Part shown: in pieces, positions 24,072-32,285 of the stretch | Layout: every line of letters begins with the position of its first letter | Numbering within the stretch: the first letter of the stretch is position 1 | Assembly: GCF_000426365.1 (NCBI RefSeq) | Contig: NZ_AUFF01000001.1 | Location: forward strand, 558,001 to 622,000 | Reading direction: 5' to 3' | Source: Arenimonas composti TR7-09 = DSM 18010 | GTDB lineage: Bacteria > Pseudomonadota > Gammaproteobacteria > Xanthomonadales > Xanthomonadaceae | DNA length: 64,000 bases | Program-made: the position numbers and the translations under genes | The notes under the pieces: model-generated | Told to the model about the DNA's origin: nothing | What the model saw: the letters and a program-made list of their open reading frames with translations, nothing else | The model's database searches: none

Positions 24072-24974
24072 TCAGCGGTCGGCGCGGACCTCGATGCCGC
24101 CGATGTCCTCGTCCTCGCCCGGGGGCGCCGTGGTCGTGCGCGCCGCCGGTCGCGCGGCCGGCGCCGCGGCCTCGGCCTTGGGCTTGTAGCCGAACATGCC
24201 GCGCAGCAGCGGTTCCGCGGACGCGTAGGCCGTCGGATCGGCGGCGACGAACTGGGTCGTGTCGAGTTCCTGCAGGATCTCGGTGTTGTCGGCATCGTTC
24301 AGCGCCAGCATCGCCGCCGTCACCGCCTCGCGGACATTGGCCGGCACGGTGCCACCGGCCGACAGCGTGCGGCCGATGAACTCGCGCGACTGCGAGACCG
24401 GCACGAGGTCCGGATACTGGTTGGCGATGTAGTTCGGCACCATCGCGCCTTCGGTTTCCTGGGCGTAGACCATCTCGACGCCGTCGCGCCAGTTGGCCGC
24501 GCGCGACAGGATGTCGGGCTGGGCGATCGGGTTCTTGTACATCTCCCCGAGCAGCAGGTAGCCGAGGCTGGGCGCGGGCATGCTGACCACGCGGTAGCCG
24601 ATCAGCCCGGCGGTGCCCTGGTCGGCGAACGACCCGGTGGCCACGAGGGTGTAGCGGGTCGGCTCGACCGTGCGTACCAGCGGCGTGAAGCCGAGGCGGT
24701 CGGCACGGTAACCGGTGAAGTGGGCTTCCTCGAACGCGAAGTCGGTCTTCACCGCGGTGCGCAGGTCGCGCCAGTAGACGTGGTAGTTGCCGGCCGTGCG
24801 CAGCACGAAGGTATGGCCGGTCTCGCGCGACAGGTAGTCGAGCAGCGGCTTGTAGACTTCCTGCGCCTGGTCGGGCGGGTAGTTCGGTTCGACTGCAAGG
24901 GTGTACTCGGCGGACAGCACCGGCGTCGCCATGACGGCCAGCAGCAGGCCCGGCAGAACGTGTTTCTTCTTCAT
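24072..24974 (-). CDS. PhnD-like phosphate/phosphonate-type substrate-binding protein
   Basis: A 300-residue periplasmic binding protein with a 21-residue signal peptide (MKKKH start, cleavage after LSA). The mature part matches the PhnD-like group: YTLAVEPNYPPDQAQEVYKPLLDYLSRETG at the beginning and the DFAFEEAHFTGYRADRLG ligand region. A later domain holds GYRVVSMPAPSLGYLLL. The last 35 residues are an alanine/proline/threonine-rich tail with an acidic end, which is unusual. GGAGGAG precedes the start. No permease or ATPase genes accompany it, so the ligand and the partner (an unlinked ABC system or a sensor kinase) are unknown. Confidence 0.78.
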   Translation of the reverse strand: MKKKHVLPGLLLAVMATPVLSAEYTLAVEPNYPPDQAQEVYKPLLDYLSRETGHTFVLRTAGNYHVYWRDLRTAVKTDFAFEEAHFTGYRADRLGFTPLVRTVEPTRYTLVATGSFADQGTAGLIGYRVVSMPAPSLGYLLLGEMYKNPIAQPDILSRAANWRDGVEMVYAQETEGAMVPNYIANQYPDLVPVSQSREFIGRTLSAGGTVPANVREAVTAAMLALNDADNTEILQELDTTQFVAADPTAYASAEPLLRGMFGYKPKAEAAAPAARPAARTTTAPPGEDEDIGGIEVRADR

Positions 24975-24998
24975 GTTGGACTCCTCCCCGTGGCGGCG

Positions 24999-25028
24999 GG
25001 TATAGCAGAGATCGGCATGCGCCGCCAA
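24999..25028 (-). promoter_or_regulatory. Promoter of the PhnD-like gene
   Basis: On the minus strand, TTGGCG and TATACC are separated by 18 nt. The predicted start lies about 18 nt before the ATG, leaving room for the GGAGGAG ribosome-binding site. Confidence 0.45.
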
Positions 25029-25041
25029 ACCTGCGCAAGGT

Positions 25042-25920
25042 TCAACCGCGCGCGAGTCCGTCGAGTAGAGGCAGGCGCTGCAGCGGCACCGCGGTGCCAT
25101 CGGGAAGGACGGCGGACAACGCGTTTCCGGCGTCGCCGCCGAGCACCGCCAGCGCTTCGTCCGATCCCGTGACGCAGATCACGGTTCCGGCCGGCTGGCC
25201 GTCGCTGGCCACGGCCATGCCGGGTGCCAGGCCCGCGCCGGCGAGGCGGGCGAGGCCGCGCTTGGCCTGGCCGAGGTAATGCGTGCGCGCGACGATTTCC
25301 TGCCCCGGATAGCAGCCCTTGCGCAGGCTGAAGGCCGCGAGGCGGCCGAGCGAAAGCATCTGTGGCGTCCACGCCCCGCGCTGGGCAGCCTCGAGCCGCG
25401 GCAGCCCGTGGGCGACGTCGGCGGACCGCCACGCCGCGGCCACGTCCGGATCGGCGGCGCCGAGGGCAGGGGCGTCCTTCGCCAGCAACCAGAGCGTGCG
25501 CGCACCGCCCTCACCGCCGAAGTCGAGGGCGAACGCACCCTCCACCACGAACGCCTGGTTGCCGCGCGCCCCGTCGATCCCGGGACCGGCGGCCGCCACC
25601 AGGCTGCCGTCGGCGACCAGCGTCAACTTGCTGCGGAACACGAAGCGGCGCAGCGCCGCCGCGAGTTCGCCAGCCGGCATGTCGGGGCAGGCGAGCAGGT
25701 AGCGGCCCGGTTCGGCGTGCAGGACGGCGAACAGCGCGATCACCCGGCCCTTCGGCGTCAGCCAGCCGTTCCAGTGCCAGGTCCCCGGCGCCAGCGCGCG
25801 CGCGTCGTTCATCGTCTGCGCCTGCAGGAAGGCGGCCGCGTCGGCGCCGCCGACCTCGAGAACCGACCAGTCGGACAACGGCGTGCAACATTCGTTTGAA
25901 ACGTGCGGCTTGTACGGCAT
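25042..25920 (-). CDS. ygfZ: YgfZ/GcvT family iron-sulfur cluster protein
   Basis: A 292-residue folate-dependent protein homologous to the glycine-cleavage T-protein. The diagnostic KGCYPGQEIVAR motif with its conserved Cys is present near residue 215, along with WNGWLTPKGRVIALF in the N-terminal folate-binding part. YgfZ supports assembly or repair of some 4Fe-4S proteins, including MiaB and succinate dehydrogenase in E. coli. Its start codon is only 25 nt from that of the divergent SDHAF4-like gene, so the two promoters must overlap coding sequence. This linkage to the succinate dehydrogenase cluster fits a shared Fe-S role, though that is inference. Confidence 0.87.
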   Translation of the reverse strand: MPYKPHVSNECCTPLSDWSVLEVGGADAAAFLQAQTMNDARALAPGTWHWNGWLTPKGRVIALFAVLHAEPGRYLLACPDMPAGELAAALRRFVFRSKLTLVADGSLVAAAGPGIDGARGNQAFVVEGAFALDFGGEGGARTLWLLAKDAPALGAADPDVAAAWRSADVAHGLPRLEAAQRGAWTPQMLSLGRLAAFSLRKGCYPGQEIVARTHYLGQAKRGLARLAGAGLAPGMAVASDGQPAGTVICVTGSDEALAVLGGDAGNALSAVLPDGTAVPLQRLPLLDGLARG

Positions 25921-25939
25921 CGGGGCCGGGACCTATCAT
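25910..25939 (+). promoter_or_regulatory. Putative promoter of the succinate dehydrogenase cluster
   Basis: TTGTAC and TATCAT are 18 nt apart, and the -10 ends 6 nt before the SDHAF4-like ATG. The -35 would lie inside the first codons of ygfZ. On the other strand the same bases read TAATGATAG and might serve ygfZ. Confidence 0.38.
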
Positions 25940-25945
25940 TACGGC

Positions 25946-26137
25946 ATGGCGAATCAGCCGCGAATCATAGGCGAAACCGCTTCTCCGACCGATCCGGCGG
26001 CCGATTCCACGGCCGATCGGGCAGGGGCCGGAACCGGTTCCGGCGATGCCCCGGTCCGCGAGATCGGTGGCCGCGACGGGCCCGATCCCACCCGCTACGG
26101 CGACTGGGAGAAGAACGGCCGCTGCATCGATTTCTGA
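25946..26137 (+). CDS. SDHAF4-like succinate dehydrogenase assembly factor (DUF1674)
   Basis: A 63-residue protein whose C-terminus has the DUF1674/SDHAF4 signature: GGRDGPDPTRYGDWEKNGRC followed by IDF. The N-terminal 40 residues are low-complexity (Ala, Asp, Thr, Gly). In mitochondria and alphaproteobacteria SDHAF4 binds the flavinylated SdhA and protects it until it joins SdhB. Here the gene directly precedes sdhC, which strongly supports that role. The start ATG gives the usual short N-terminus; a longer open frame overlaps the 5' end of ygfZ and is rejected. A leaderless start is predicted. Confidence 0.82.
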   Translation: MANQPRIIGETASPTDPAADSTADRAGAGTGSGDAPVREIGGRDGPDPTRYGDWEKNGRCIDF

Positions 26138-26178
26138 ACCGCCGTCGCGCGGTTTCCTCCGTCCACCAGCCAGCCGAG

Positions 26179-26580
26179 ATGCCAATGGCGACGCCCGAAC
26201 GTCCGCTTTCCCCCTTCATGCTGGGCAGCACCTACCGCTTCCAGCTCACCAGCACGCTGTCGCTGCTGCATCGCGTCACCGGCATCGCGCTCGCCGTCGG
26301 CAGCGTCGTGCTGGTGTGCTGGCTGGTGTCGGCGGCCTTCCTGCCGGAGCACTTCGCGCAGTTGACGGCCTGCCTGGCCTCGGTTCCCGGCAGGATCGGC
26401 CTGTTCCTGTTCTCGGCGGCGCTGAACTACCACTTCCTCAACGGCATCCGCCACCTGATGTGGGATGCCGGCCACGGCTACGAGATCCCGAAGGCCTATG
26501 CCAGCGGCTGGGCCGTCGTCGTGCTGGCGATCGTGCTCACCGCCGTGCTCTGGCTGTTCGTGACCGGAGGTGCGGCATGA
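26179..26580 (+). CDS. sdhC: Succinate dehydrogenase cytochrome b556 subunit
   Basis: A 133-residue membrane anchor subunit of complex II. Near the N-terminus, RPLSPFMLGSTYRFQLTSTLS is followed by LHRVTGIAL, the heme/quinone-site signature of SdhC. Three helices follow (about 35-55, 70-92, 110-130) with the conserved NYHFLNGIRHLMWDAG block, whose histidines are candidate heme b ligands. It passes electrons from SdhB to ubiquinone. The ATG overlaps no gene; a second ATG two codons later is an alternative. Its stop overlaps the sdhD start by four bases. Confidence 0.92.
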   Translation: MPMATPERPLSPFMLGSTYRFQLTSTLSLLHRVTGIALAVGSVVLVCWLVSAAFLPEHFAQLTACLASVPGRIGLFLFSAALNYHFLNGIRHLMWDAGHGYEIPKAYASGWAVVVLAIVLTAVLWLFVTGGAA

Positions 26581-26954
26581 GCCTGCGCAACCCGCTCGCC
26601 CGCGCCCGCGGCCTCGGTTCCGCCCGCGATGGCGTCGGCCACTGGTGGCGCCAGCGCCTGACCGCGATCGCGCTGGCCCTGCTGTCGCCGTGGTTCGTGA
26701 TCTTCGCGCTCGGCCTGCTCGGCGCCGACCAGGCGACGGTGCAGGCGAGCATCGCCCGGCCGCTGACCGCGACCCTGCTGGCCGCCTTCGTGGTGTCGCT
26801 GTTCTGGCACGCCCAGCTCGGTCTGCAGGTGGTCATCGAGGACTACGTGCACGGCTGGAAGGAACTGGCGCTGCAGGTGCTGGTGAGGTTCGCCTGCGTG
26901 CTGGCCGTGATCGCCTCCCTGCTGGCCATCGGCCGCATCGTCTTCTCCGCCTGA
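26577..26954 (+). CDS. sdhD: Succinate dehydrogenase hydrophobic membrane anchor subunit
   Basis: A 125-residue anchor subunit with three helices. [20 protein letters not shown] at the N-terminus is the usual SdhD lead. The block [20 protein letters not shown] carries the conserved His and the Asp-Tyr pair that shape the heme and quinone sites. It forms the complex II membrane domain with SdhC. ATGA overlap with sdhC and an 7-nt gap to sdhA show tight operon organisation. Confidence 0.9.
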   Translation: MSLRNPLARARGLGSARDGVGHWWRQRLTAIALALLSPWFVIFALGLLGADQATVQASIARPLTATLLAAFVVSLFWHAQLGLQVVIEDYVHGWKELALQVLVRFACVLAVIASLLAIGRIVFSA

Positions 26955-26961
26955 GTCCGCC

Positions 26962-28788
26962 ATGACCGCTGCCTACAAGATCCACGAACACACCTACGAC
27001 ATGGTCGTCGTCGGCGCCGGCGGCGCCGGCCTGCGGGCGACGTTCGGCCTGGCCCACAAGGGCCTGAAGACGGCCTGCCTGAGCAAGGTGTTCCCGACCC
27101 GCTCGCACACGGTCGCGGCCCAGGGCGGCATCTCGGCCGCGCTCGGCAACATGAGCGAGGACGACTGGCGCTACCACTTCTACGACACCATCAAGGGCTC
27201 GGACTGGCTGGGCGACCAGGACGCGATCGAGTACATGTGCCGCGAGGCCATCCCCGCGGTCATCGAGCTCGAGCACCAGGGCGTGCCGTTCTCGCGCACC
27301 GAGGACGGCCGCATCTACCAGCGCCCCTTCGGCGGCATGACCACCCGCATGGGCACCGGCCCGGCCGCGCAGCGCACCTGCGCCGCGGCGGACCGCACCG
27401 GCCACGCGATCCTGCATACGCTCTACCAGCAGTCGCTGGCGCATTCGGCCGAGTTCTTCATCGAGTACTTCGCGCTCGACCTGGTGATGGACGCCGAAGG
27501 CGCCTGCCGCGGCGTGCTGGCGATGGACATGGCCACCGGCGAGCTGCACCTGTTCCGCGCCCAGGGCACGGTGCTGGCGACCGGCGGCTACGGCCGCGCC
27601 TATTTCTCCGCGACCTCGGCGCATACCTGCACCGGCGATGGCGGCGGCATGGCGCTGCGCGCCGGCCTGCCGCTGCAGGACATGGAGTTCGTGCAGTTCC
27701 ACCCGACCGGCATCTACGGCGCCGGCTGCCTGATCACCGAAGGCGTGCGTGGCGAAGGCGGCATCCTGCGCAACGCCAAGGGCGAGCGCTTCATGGAGCG
27801 CTACGCGCCGAACGCCAAGGACCTGGCCTCGCGCGACGTCGTCAGCCGCTCGATGACGATCGAGATCCGCGAGGGCCGGGGCGTCGGTCCGCACCAGGAC
27901 CACATCCACCTCGACCTGACCCACCTCAATCCGGCCGACATCCACGAGAAGCTGCCGGGCATCGCCGAGACCGCGAAGATCTTCGCCGGCGTCGACGTCA
28001 CCAAGCAGCCGATCCCGGTGCTGCCGACCGTGCACTACAACATGGGCGGCCTGCAGACGAATTATCACGGCGAAGTCGTGACGCTGAAGGACGGCAACCC
28101 GGACAGCGTCGTGCCGGGCCTGTACGCGATCGGCGAGGCGGCCTGCGTGTCGGTGCACGGCGCCAACCGCCTCGGCTCGAATTCACTGCTGGACCTGGTG
28201 GTGTTCGGCCGCGCGGTCGCCAACCGCTGCGCCGAGACGATCCGCCCGGGCGCGCCGCAGCCGACGGTGCAGCGCGGCGCCTATGAGCCTTCGCTGGCCA
28301 ACCTCGACCGCGTCCGCAACGCCAGCGGCGGCACCCCGACCGCCGAACTGCGCCTGCGCATGCAGCGGGCGATGCAGGAGGACGCCGCGGTGTTCCGTAC
28401 CCCGGACGGCCTGAAGCGCGGCGTCGAGCGCATCCGCGAATGCGTGCGCGGCTTCGACGACATCCGCATCAGCGACCGCTCGCTGGTCTGGAACTCCGAC
28501 CTGATGGAGACGCTCGAGCTGCAGAACCTGCTCGGCCAGGCGCTGGCGACGATCGTGTCCGCGGAGAATCGCACCGAGTCGCGCGGCGCCCACGCCCGCG
28601 AGGACTTCTGGGAGAAGGACGAGCAGGGCAACCTCAAGGACGAGGGCATCCGCCGCGACGAGGAGTGGCTCAAGCACACGATCTGCTGGGTCGACGGCGA
28701 CCAGACCCGCATCGACTACCGCCCGGTGCACATGTACACGCTCACCCGCGACGTGGACGTGGTGCCGCCGAAGAAGCGCACTTACTGA
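26962..28788 (+). CDS. sdhA: Succinate dehydrogenase flavoprotein subunit
   Basis: A 608-residue flavoprotein, the catalytic subunit of complex II, oxidising succinate to fumarate. The FAD Rossmann motif is [12 protein letters not shown] (about 14-25), and the covalent flavin histidine lies in [10 protein letters not shown]. The active-site arginine region is [12 protein letters not shown] and the capping domain has [10 protein letters not shown]. The C-terminal region ends with the [13 protein letters not shown] tail. The length is slightly above the E. coli protein (588). It sits between the anchor genes and sdhB, in the usual order C-D-A-B. Confidence 0.96.
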   Translation: MTAAYKIHEHTYDMVVVGAGGAGLRATFGLAHKGLKTACLSKVFPTRSHTVAAQGGISAALGNMSEDDWRYHFYDTIKGSDWLGDQDAIEYMCREAIPAVIELEHQGVPFSRTEDGRIYQRPFGGMTTRMGTGPAAQRTCAAADRTGHAILHTLYQQSLAHSAEFFIEYFALDLVMDAEGACRGVLAMDMATGELHLFRAQGTVLATGGYGRAYFSATSAHTCTGDGGGMALRAGLPLQDMEFVQFHPTGIYGAGCLITEGVRGEGGILRNAKGERFMERYAPNAKDLASRDVVSRSMTIEIREGRGVGPHQDHIHLDLTHLNPADIHEKLPGIAETAKIFAGVDVTKQPIPVLPTVHYNMGGLQTNYHGEVVTLKDGNPDSVVPGLYAIGEAACVSVHGANRLGSNSLLDLVVFGRAVANRCAETIRPGAPQPTVQRGAYEPSLANLDRVRNASGGTPTAELRLRMQRAMQEDAAVFRTPDGLKRGVERIRECVRGFDDIRISDRSLVWNSDLMETLELQNLLGQALATIVSAENRTESRGAHAREDFWEKDEQGNLKDEGIRRDEEWLKHTICWVDGDQTRIDYRPVHMYTLTRDVDVVPPKKRTY

Positions 28789-28845
28789 GTCATTCCAGGC
28801 AGGGCGGCGGCGCCGCCCCGACCCAGGCACCGATCGAGATCAGAC

Positions 28846-29631
28846 ATGGCCGAGTTTTCGCTCCCGAAGAATTCCAAGGTGAACAAGGGACGGCACTTCC
28901 CCGCGCCGGCCGGCGCGAAGAACGTGCGCGCGTTCAAGGTGTACCGCTGGAACCCGGACGACGGCGCCAATCCGCGCACGGACACCTACGAGATCGACCT
29001 CGACGCCTGCGGGCCGATGGTTCTCGACGCGCTGATCAAGATCAAGAACGAGATCGACCCGACGCTGACCTTCCGCCGCTCCTGCCGCGAGGGCATCTGC
29101 GGCTCGTGCGCGATGAACATCGACGGCACCAACACCCTGGCCTGTACCCGCGCGATCGACGAGTGCAAGAAGGCCGAGGTGCCGATCTACCCGCTGCCGC
29201 ACATGCCGGTGGTCAAGGACCTGGTGCCGGACCTGACCCACTTCTACGCGCAGTACGCCTCGATCCGCCCGTGGCTGCGTACGCAGAGCCCGGCACCGGC
29301 GAAGGAGCGCCTGCAGTCGAAGGCCGACCGCGCCAAGCTCGACGGTCTCTACGAATGCATCCTCTGCGCCTGCTGCTCGACCAGCTGCCCGAGCTACTGG
29401 TGGAACGGCGACCGCTACCTCGGCCCGGCGGTCCTGCTGCAGGCCTACCGCTGGATCGTCGACTCGCGCGACGAGGACACCGGTGCCCGCCTGGACGACC
29501 TGATGGACCCGTTCAAGCTCTATCGCTGCCACACGATCATGAACTGCGCCCGCACCTGCCCGAAGGGTCTGAACCCGGCGAAGGCGATCGGCGAGATCAA
29601 GAAGCTGATGCTGCAGCGGCGCGGCGCCTGA
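28846..29631 (+). CDS. sdhB: Succinate dehydrogenase iron-sulfur subunit
   Basis: A 261-residue iron-sulfur protein that carries electrons from FAD to the quinone site. The 2Fe-2S ligands are in [20 protein letters not shown] and the Cys soon after. The 4Fe-4S ligands are in [12 protein letters not shown], and the 3Fe-4S ligands in [14 protein letters not shown]. The N-terminal 20 residues before [20 protein letters not shown] are longer than in E. coli. A 57-nt spacer, unusual in this otherwise tight cluster, separates it from sdhA and contains no strong hairpin. Confidence 0.95.
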   Translation: MAEFSLPKNSKVNKGRHFPAPAGAKNVRAFKVYRWNPDDGANPRTDTYEIDLDACGPMVLDALIKIKNEIDPTLTFRRSCREGICGSCAMNIDGTNTLACTRAIDECKKAEVPIYPLPHMPVVKDLVPDLTHFYAQYASIRPWLRTQSPAPAKERLQSKADRAKLDGLYECILCACCSTSCPSYWWNGDRYLGPAVLLQAYRWIVDSRDEDTGARLDDLMDPFKLYRCHTIMNCARTCPKGLNPAKAIGEIKKLMLQRRGA

Positions 29632-29647
29632 GCCGCCGGTCCGAACG

Positions 29648-29902
29648 ATGTCCGCAGACGCCGACGCCGAGCTGCGCCGCCTGCGCTGGCGCTGCCGGCG
29701 CGGCATGCGCGAACTCGACCAGCTGCTGCTGCGTTATCTCGACCGCTGCTGGGCGGCGGCGGATGACGCGGAACGTTCGGTTTTCCTACGCCTCCTCGAC
29801 AGCGAGGACGATAGGCTGTGGCGGTGGTTCATGGGCCGGGAGGCTCCGCAGGATGCGCAACTCGCCGGACTCGTCGCCCGTGTACTCGACCTGCCGCCTT
29901 GA
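29648..29902 (+). CDS. sdhE: FAD assembly factor SdhE (YgfY)
   Basis: An 84-residue helical protein that assists covalent FAD attachment to SdhA. The family signature RRGMRELD is intact around residues 18-25, followed by [10 protein letters not shown] and the DRLWRWFMG block with its conserved Asp and Trp. It is the second flavinylation or maturation factor in the cluster besides the SDHAF4-like protein. It follows sdhB by 16 nt, and the YgfX-like gene overlaps its 3' end by 50 nt. Confidence 0.9.
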   Translation: MSADADAELRRLRWRCRRGMRELDQLLLRYLDRCWAAADDAERSVFLRLLDSEDDRLWRWFMGREAPQDAQLAGLVARVLDLPP

Positions 29903-30317
29903 CTGGCGGACGTCGCGGCCGCTCGCCGCGGCCCTCGTGATCCTCGGCGGCCTCGCCGCGATCTCGATCCTCGCCAGCGCACTCCCCGCGCTCACGGCCT
30001 GCCTCGCCGCCGGGGCCGCGTTCGGATGGTCGCTGCATTCGGCGCGCCGCGAACTCGCGCGTGCCGGCGGCACGCTGACGCTGGACGGGCAAGGGCGGGG
30101 GCGCTGGCAGTGCGTCGGGGACGTGGTCGCGTTGCAGGAGGTGAGTGTCGTGTTCCGCGGCCCGCTGGTGGTCGTCACCGGGCGCACCGCGCAGCGACGC
30201 ACACGACGCTGGCTGTTCTGGCCCGGCATGCTCGTGGCTTCCGACCGCCGCCGCCTGCGCCTGCTCGCCGGCCCCGCACGCGGGGGCGACGCCGCGGTGC
30301 CCTCGGTGGCAGCATAG
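29853..30317 (+). CDS. YgfX-like protein (CptA family)
   Basis: A 154-residue protein with two adjacent hydrophobic segments (about 25-65) followed by a strand-rich soluble part that carries [15 protein letters not shown] and [23 protein letters not shown]. This plan, and its place directly after sdhE, match YgfX/CptA, a small inner-membrane protein encoded with SdhE in enterobacteria and proposed as a toxin or cell-division inhibitor there. Sequence identity to YgfX appears low. The ATG is preceded by GGGAGG; a GTG nine codons later is an alternative. The overlap with sdhE indicates coupling. Confidence 0.65.
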   Translation: MRNSPDSSPVYSTCRLDWRTSRPLAAALVILGGLAAISILASALPALTACLAAGAAFGWSLHSARRELARAGGTLTLDGQGRGRWQCVGDVVALQEVSVVFRGPLVVVTGRTAQRRTRRWLFWPGMLVASDRRRLRLLAGPARGGDAAVPSVAA

Positions 30318-30325
30318 GCGCCCAC

Positions 30326-31570
30326 ATGTTCCAGCCCCTTCCCCTGTCGATCGGCCTGCGCTACCTGCGCGCCAAGCGCCGCAACGGCTTCATCTCCTTC
30401 CTGTCGCTGGCCTCGATCCTCGGGATCATCCTCGGCGTGGTCGCGCTGATCACGACCATTTCGGTGATGAGCGGCTTCCAGTCGGAACTGCGCACCCGCA
30501 TCCTCGGCATGGTCGCGCATGCGACGATCACCGGCCTCGACGGGCCGCTGGAGGACTGGCAGCGCGCGGTCGCCTTCGCCAGCGAAGACGGCCGGGTGGT
30601 CGGCGCCGCGCCCTATGTCGAGACCGAAGCGCTGCTGCAGGGCCACCGCCGCCAGGGTGCGCTGGTGCGCGGCGTGCTCCCCGACTACGAGCCGCGGGTG
30701 TCGGAGATCGCGGAGAAGATGACCCACGGCCGCCTCGACGACCTGCGTCCGGGCGAGTTCAACATCATCCTCGGTGCCGAACTCGCGGCCGCGCTCGGCG
30801 TCGGTCCCGGCGATGCGGTGAACATGTACATCTCCGAAGCGACGGCGACCCCGCTCGGGGCGCTGCCGCGCGCGCGCCGCTTCAATGTCGTCGGCGTGTT
30901 CCGTGCCGGCGCCCAGGAATACGACCTCGGCCTGGCGATCATCCATCTGCAGGACGCGCAGCGGCTCGGCCGCCTCGGCGACGGCGTCACCGGCGTGCGC
31001 CTGAAGCTGGCCGACATGTGGCAGGCCTGGCCGGTCGCGCGCGACCTGACCGAGCGCATGCAGGGTTATTTCCGCGTCCGCGACTGGGCCCGCGACCACG
31101 CCAACTTCTTCCGCGCGCTGAAGCTCGAGAAGACGGTCATGTTCATCCTGCTGTCGCTGGTGATCCTGATCGCCGCGTTCAACCTGGTGTCGTCGCTGGT
31201 GATGCTGGTGCAGGACAAGCAGTCGGACATCGCGATCCTGCGCACGCTCGGCATGTCACCGGCCGGGGTGATGCGGGTCTTCGTCGTGCAGGGGATGGTG
31301 ATCGGGCTCGCCGGCATCGCGATCGGCGTCGGCGGCGGCGTACTGCTGGCCAGCAACCTGTCGCACGTGGTGGCCGCGATCGAGAACGCCTTCGGCACCG
31401 AACTGATGCCGGCGGACGTCTACTACATCAGTGGCGTGCCCTCGGAAGTGCATGGCGACGACGTCGCGATGGTCGCGGTGGTCGCCTTCGTGATGTGCCT
31501 GCTGGCCACCCTGTACCCGGCGTGGCGGGCCGCCCGCACCGATCCCGCGACGGCGCTGCGCTATGAATGA
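30326..31570 (+). CDS. lolC: Lipoprotein-releasing ABC permease (LolC/LolE family)
   Basis: A 414-residue FtsX-type permease with one N-terminal helix (about 25-50), a large periplasmic domain (50-270) and three C-terminal helices (about 275-300, 320-345, 375-400). Family marks include [21 protein letters not shown] at the start, [13 protein letters not shown]-like text ([10 protein letters not shown]) and [15 protein letters not shown] before the second helix. It extracts lipoproteins from the inner membrane for LolA. Only one such permease precedes lolD here, whereas E. coli has lolC and lolE around it, so this may be the single LolF-type subunit acting as a homodimer. Confidence 0.88.
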   Translation: MFQPLPLSIGLRYLRAKRRNGFISFLSLASILGIILGVVALITTISVMSGFQSELRTRILGMVAHATITGLDGPLEDWQRAVAFASEDGRVVGAAPYVETEALLQGHRRQGALVRGVLPDYEPRVSEIAEKMTHGRLDDLRPGEFNIILGAELAAALGVGPGDAVNMYISEATATPLGALPRARRFNVVGVFRAGAQEYDLGLAIIHLQDAQRLGRLGDGVTGVRLKLADMWQAWPVARDLTERMQGYFRVRDWARDHANFFRALKLEKTVMFILLSLVILIAAFNLVSSLVMLVQDKQSDIAILRTLGMSPAGVMRVFVVQGMVIGLAGIAIGVGGGVLLASNLSHVVAAIENAFGTELMPADVYYISGVPSEVHGDDVAMVAVVAFVMCLLATLYPAWRAARTDPATALRYE

Positions 31571-32282
31571 CCGCGTCCGCGAACCGGTGATCCGCTGCCA
31601 GGGCCTCGGCAAGACCTACGAGGAGGGCAACCTGCGCACGCCGGTCTTCGACGGGCTCGACCTGACGGTCGGCAAGGGCGAGACCGTCGCGATCGTCGGC
31701 GCTTCCGGAGCTGGCAAGAGCACGCTGCTGCACCTGCTCGGTGGCCTGGACGCGGCCAGCGCCGGCGAGGTGCTGGTCGCCGATCCCGCCGGCGGCGGCC
31801 TGAAGGCGATGTCGGGGCTGGGCGAACGCGAACGCAGCCGGCTGCGCAACCGCGCGCTCGGCTTCGTCTACCAGTTCCACCACCTGCTGCCGGAGTTCAC
31901 CGCGCTCGAGAATGTGATGATGCCGCTGCTGATCCGCGGCGATGCCGTCGCCGCGGCGCGCGGACCGGCGAAGGCGCTGCTCGAGCGCGTCGGCCTCGGC
32001 CATCGCCTCGGCCACAAGCCGGGCGAACTGTCCGGCGGCGAGCGCCAGCGTGCCGCGGTGGCGCGCGCCCTGGTCACCAATCCCGCCTGCGTGCTCGGTG
32101 ACGAGCCCACCGGCAATCTCGACGAGAAAACCGCCGCCTCGGTGTTCGACCTGCTGCTCGAGCTCAATCGCGAGCAGGGCACGGCGCTGGTCCTCGTCAC
32201 CCATGATCGCCGCCTGGCGCGGCGACTGGATCGAACCCTGGAACTGACCCGGGGAAAGCTGCGACCACTGCCCGAGGACTAG
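31563..32282 (+). CDS. lolD: Lipoprotein-releasing system ATPase LolD
   Basis: A 239-residue ABC ATPase powering lipoprotein release from the inner membrane. Walker [10 protein letters not shown], the LolD-characteristic Q-loop block [21 protein letters not shown], signature [15 protein letters not shown], Walker [13 protein letters not shown] and VTHDRR are all present. The ATG overlaps the permease 3' end by eight bases, showing that the two subunits are made together. It is followed three bases after its stop by comEC, continuing the same strand run. Confidence 0.93.
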   Translation: MNDRVREPVIRCQGLGKTYEEGNLRTPVFDGLDLTVGKGETVAIVGASGAGKSTLLHLLGGLDAASAGEVLVADPAGGGLKAMSGLGERERSRLRNRALGFVYQFHHLLPEFTALENVMMPLLIRGDAVAAARGPAKALLERVGLGHRLGHKPGELSGGERQRAAVARALVTNPACVLGDEPTGNLDEKTAASVFDLLLELNREQGTALVLVTHDRRLARRLDRTLELTRGKLRPLPED

Positions 32283-32285
32283 GCC

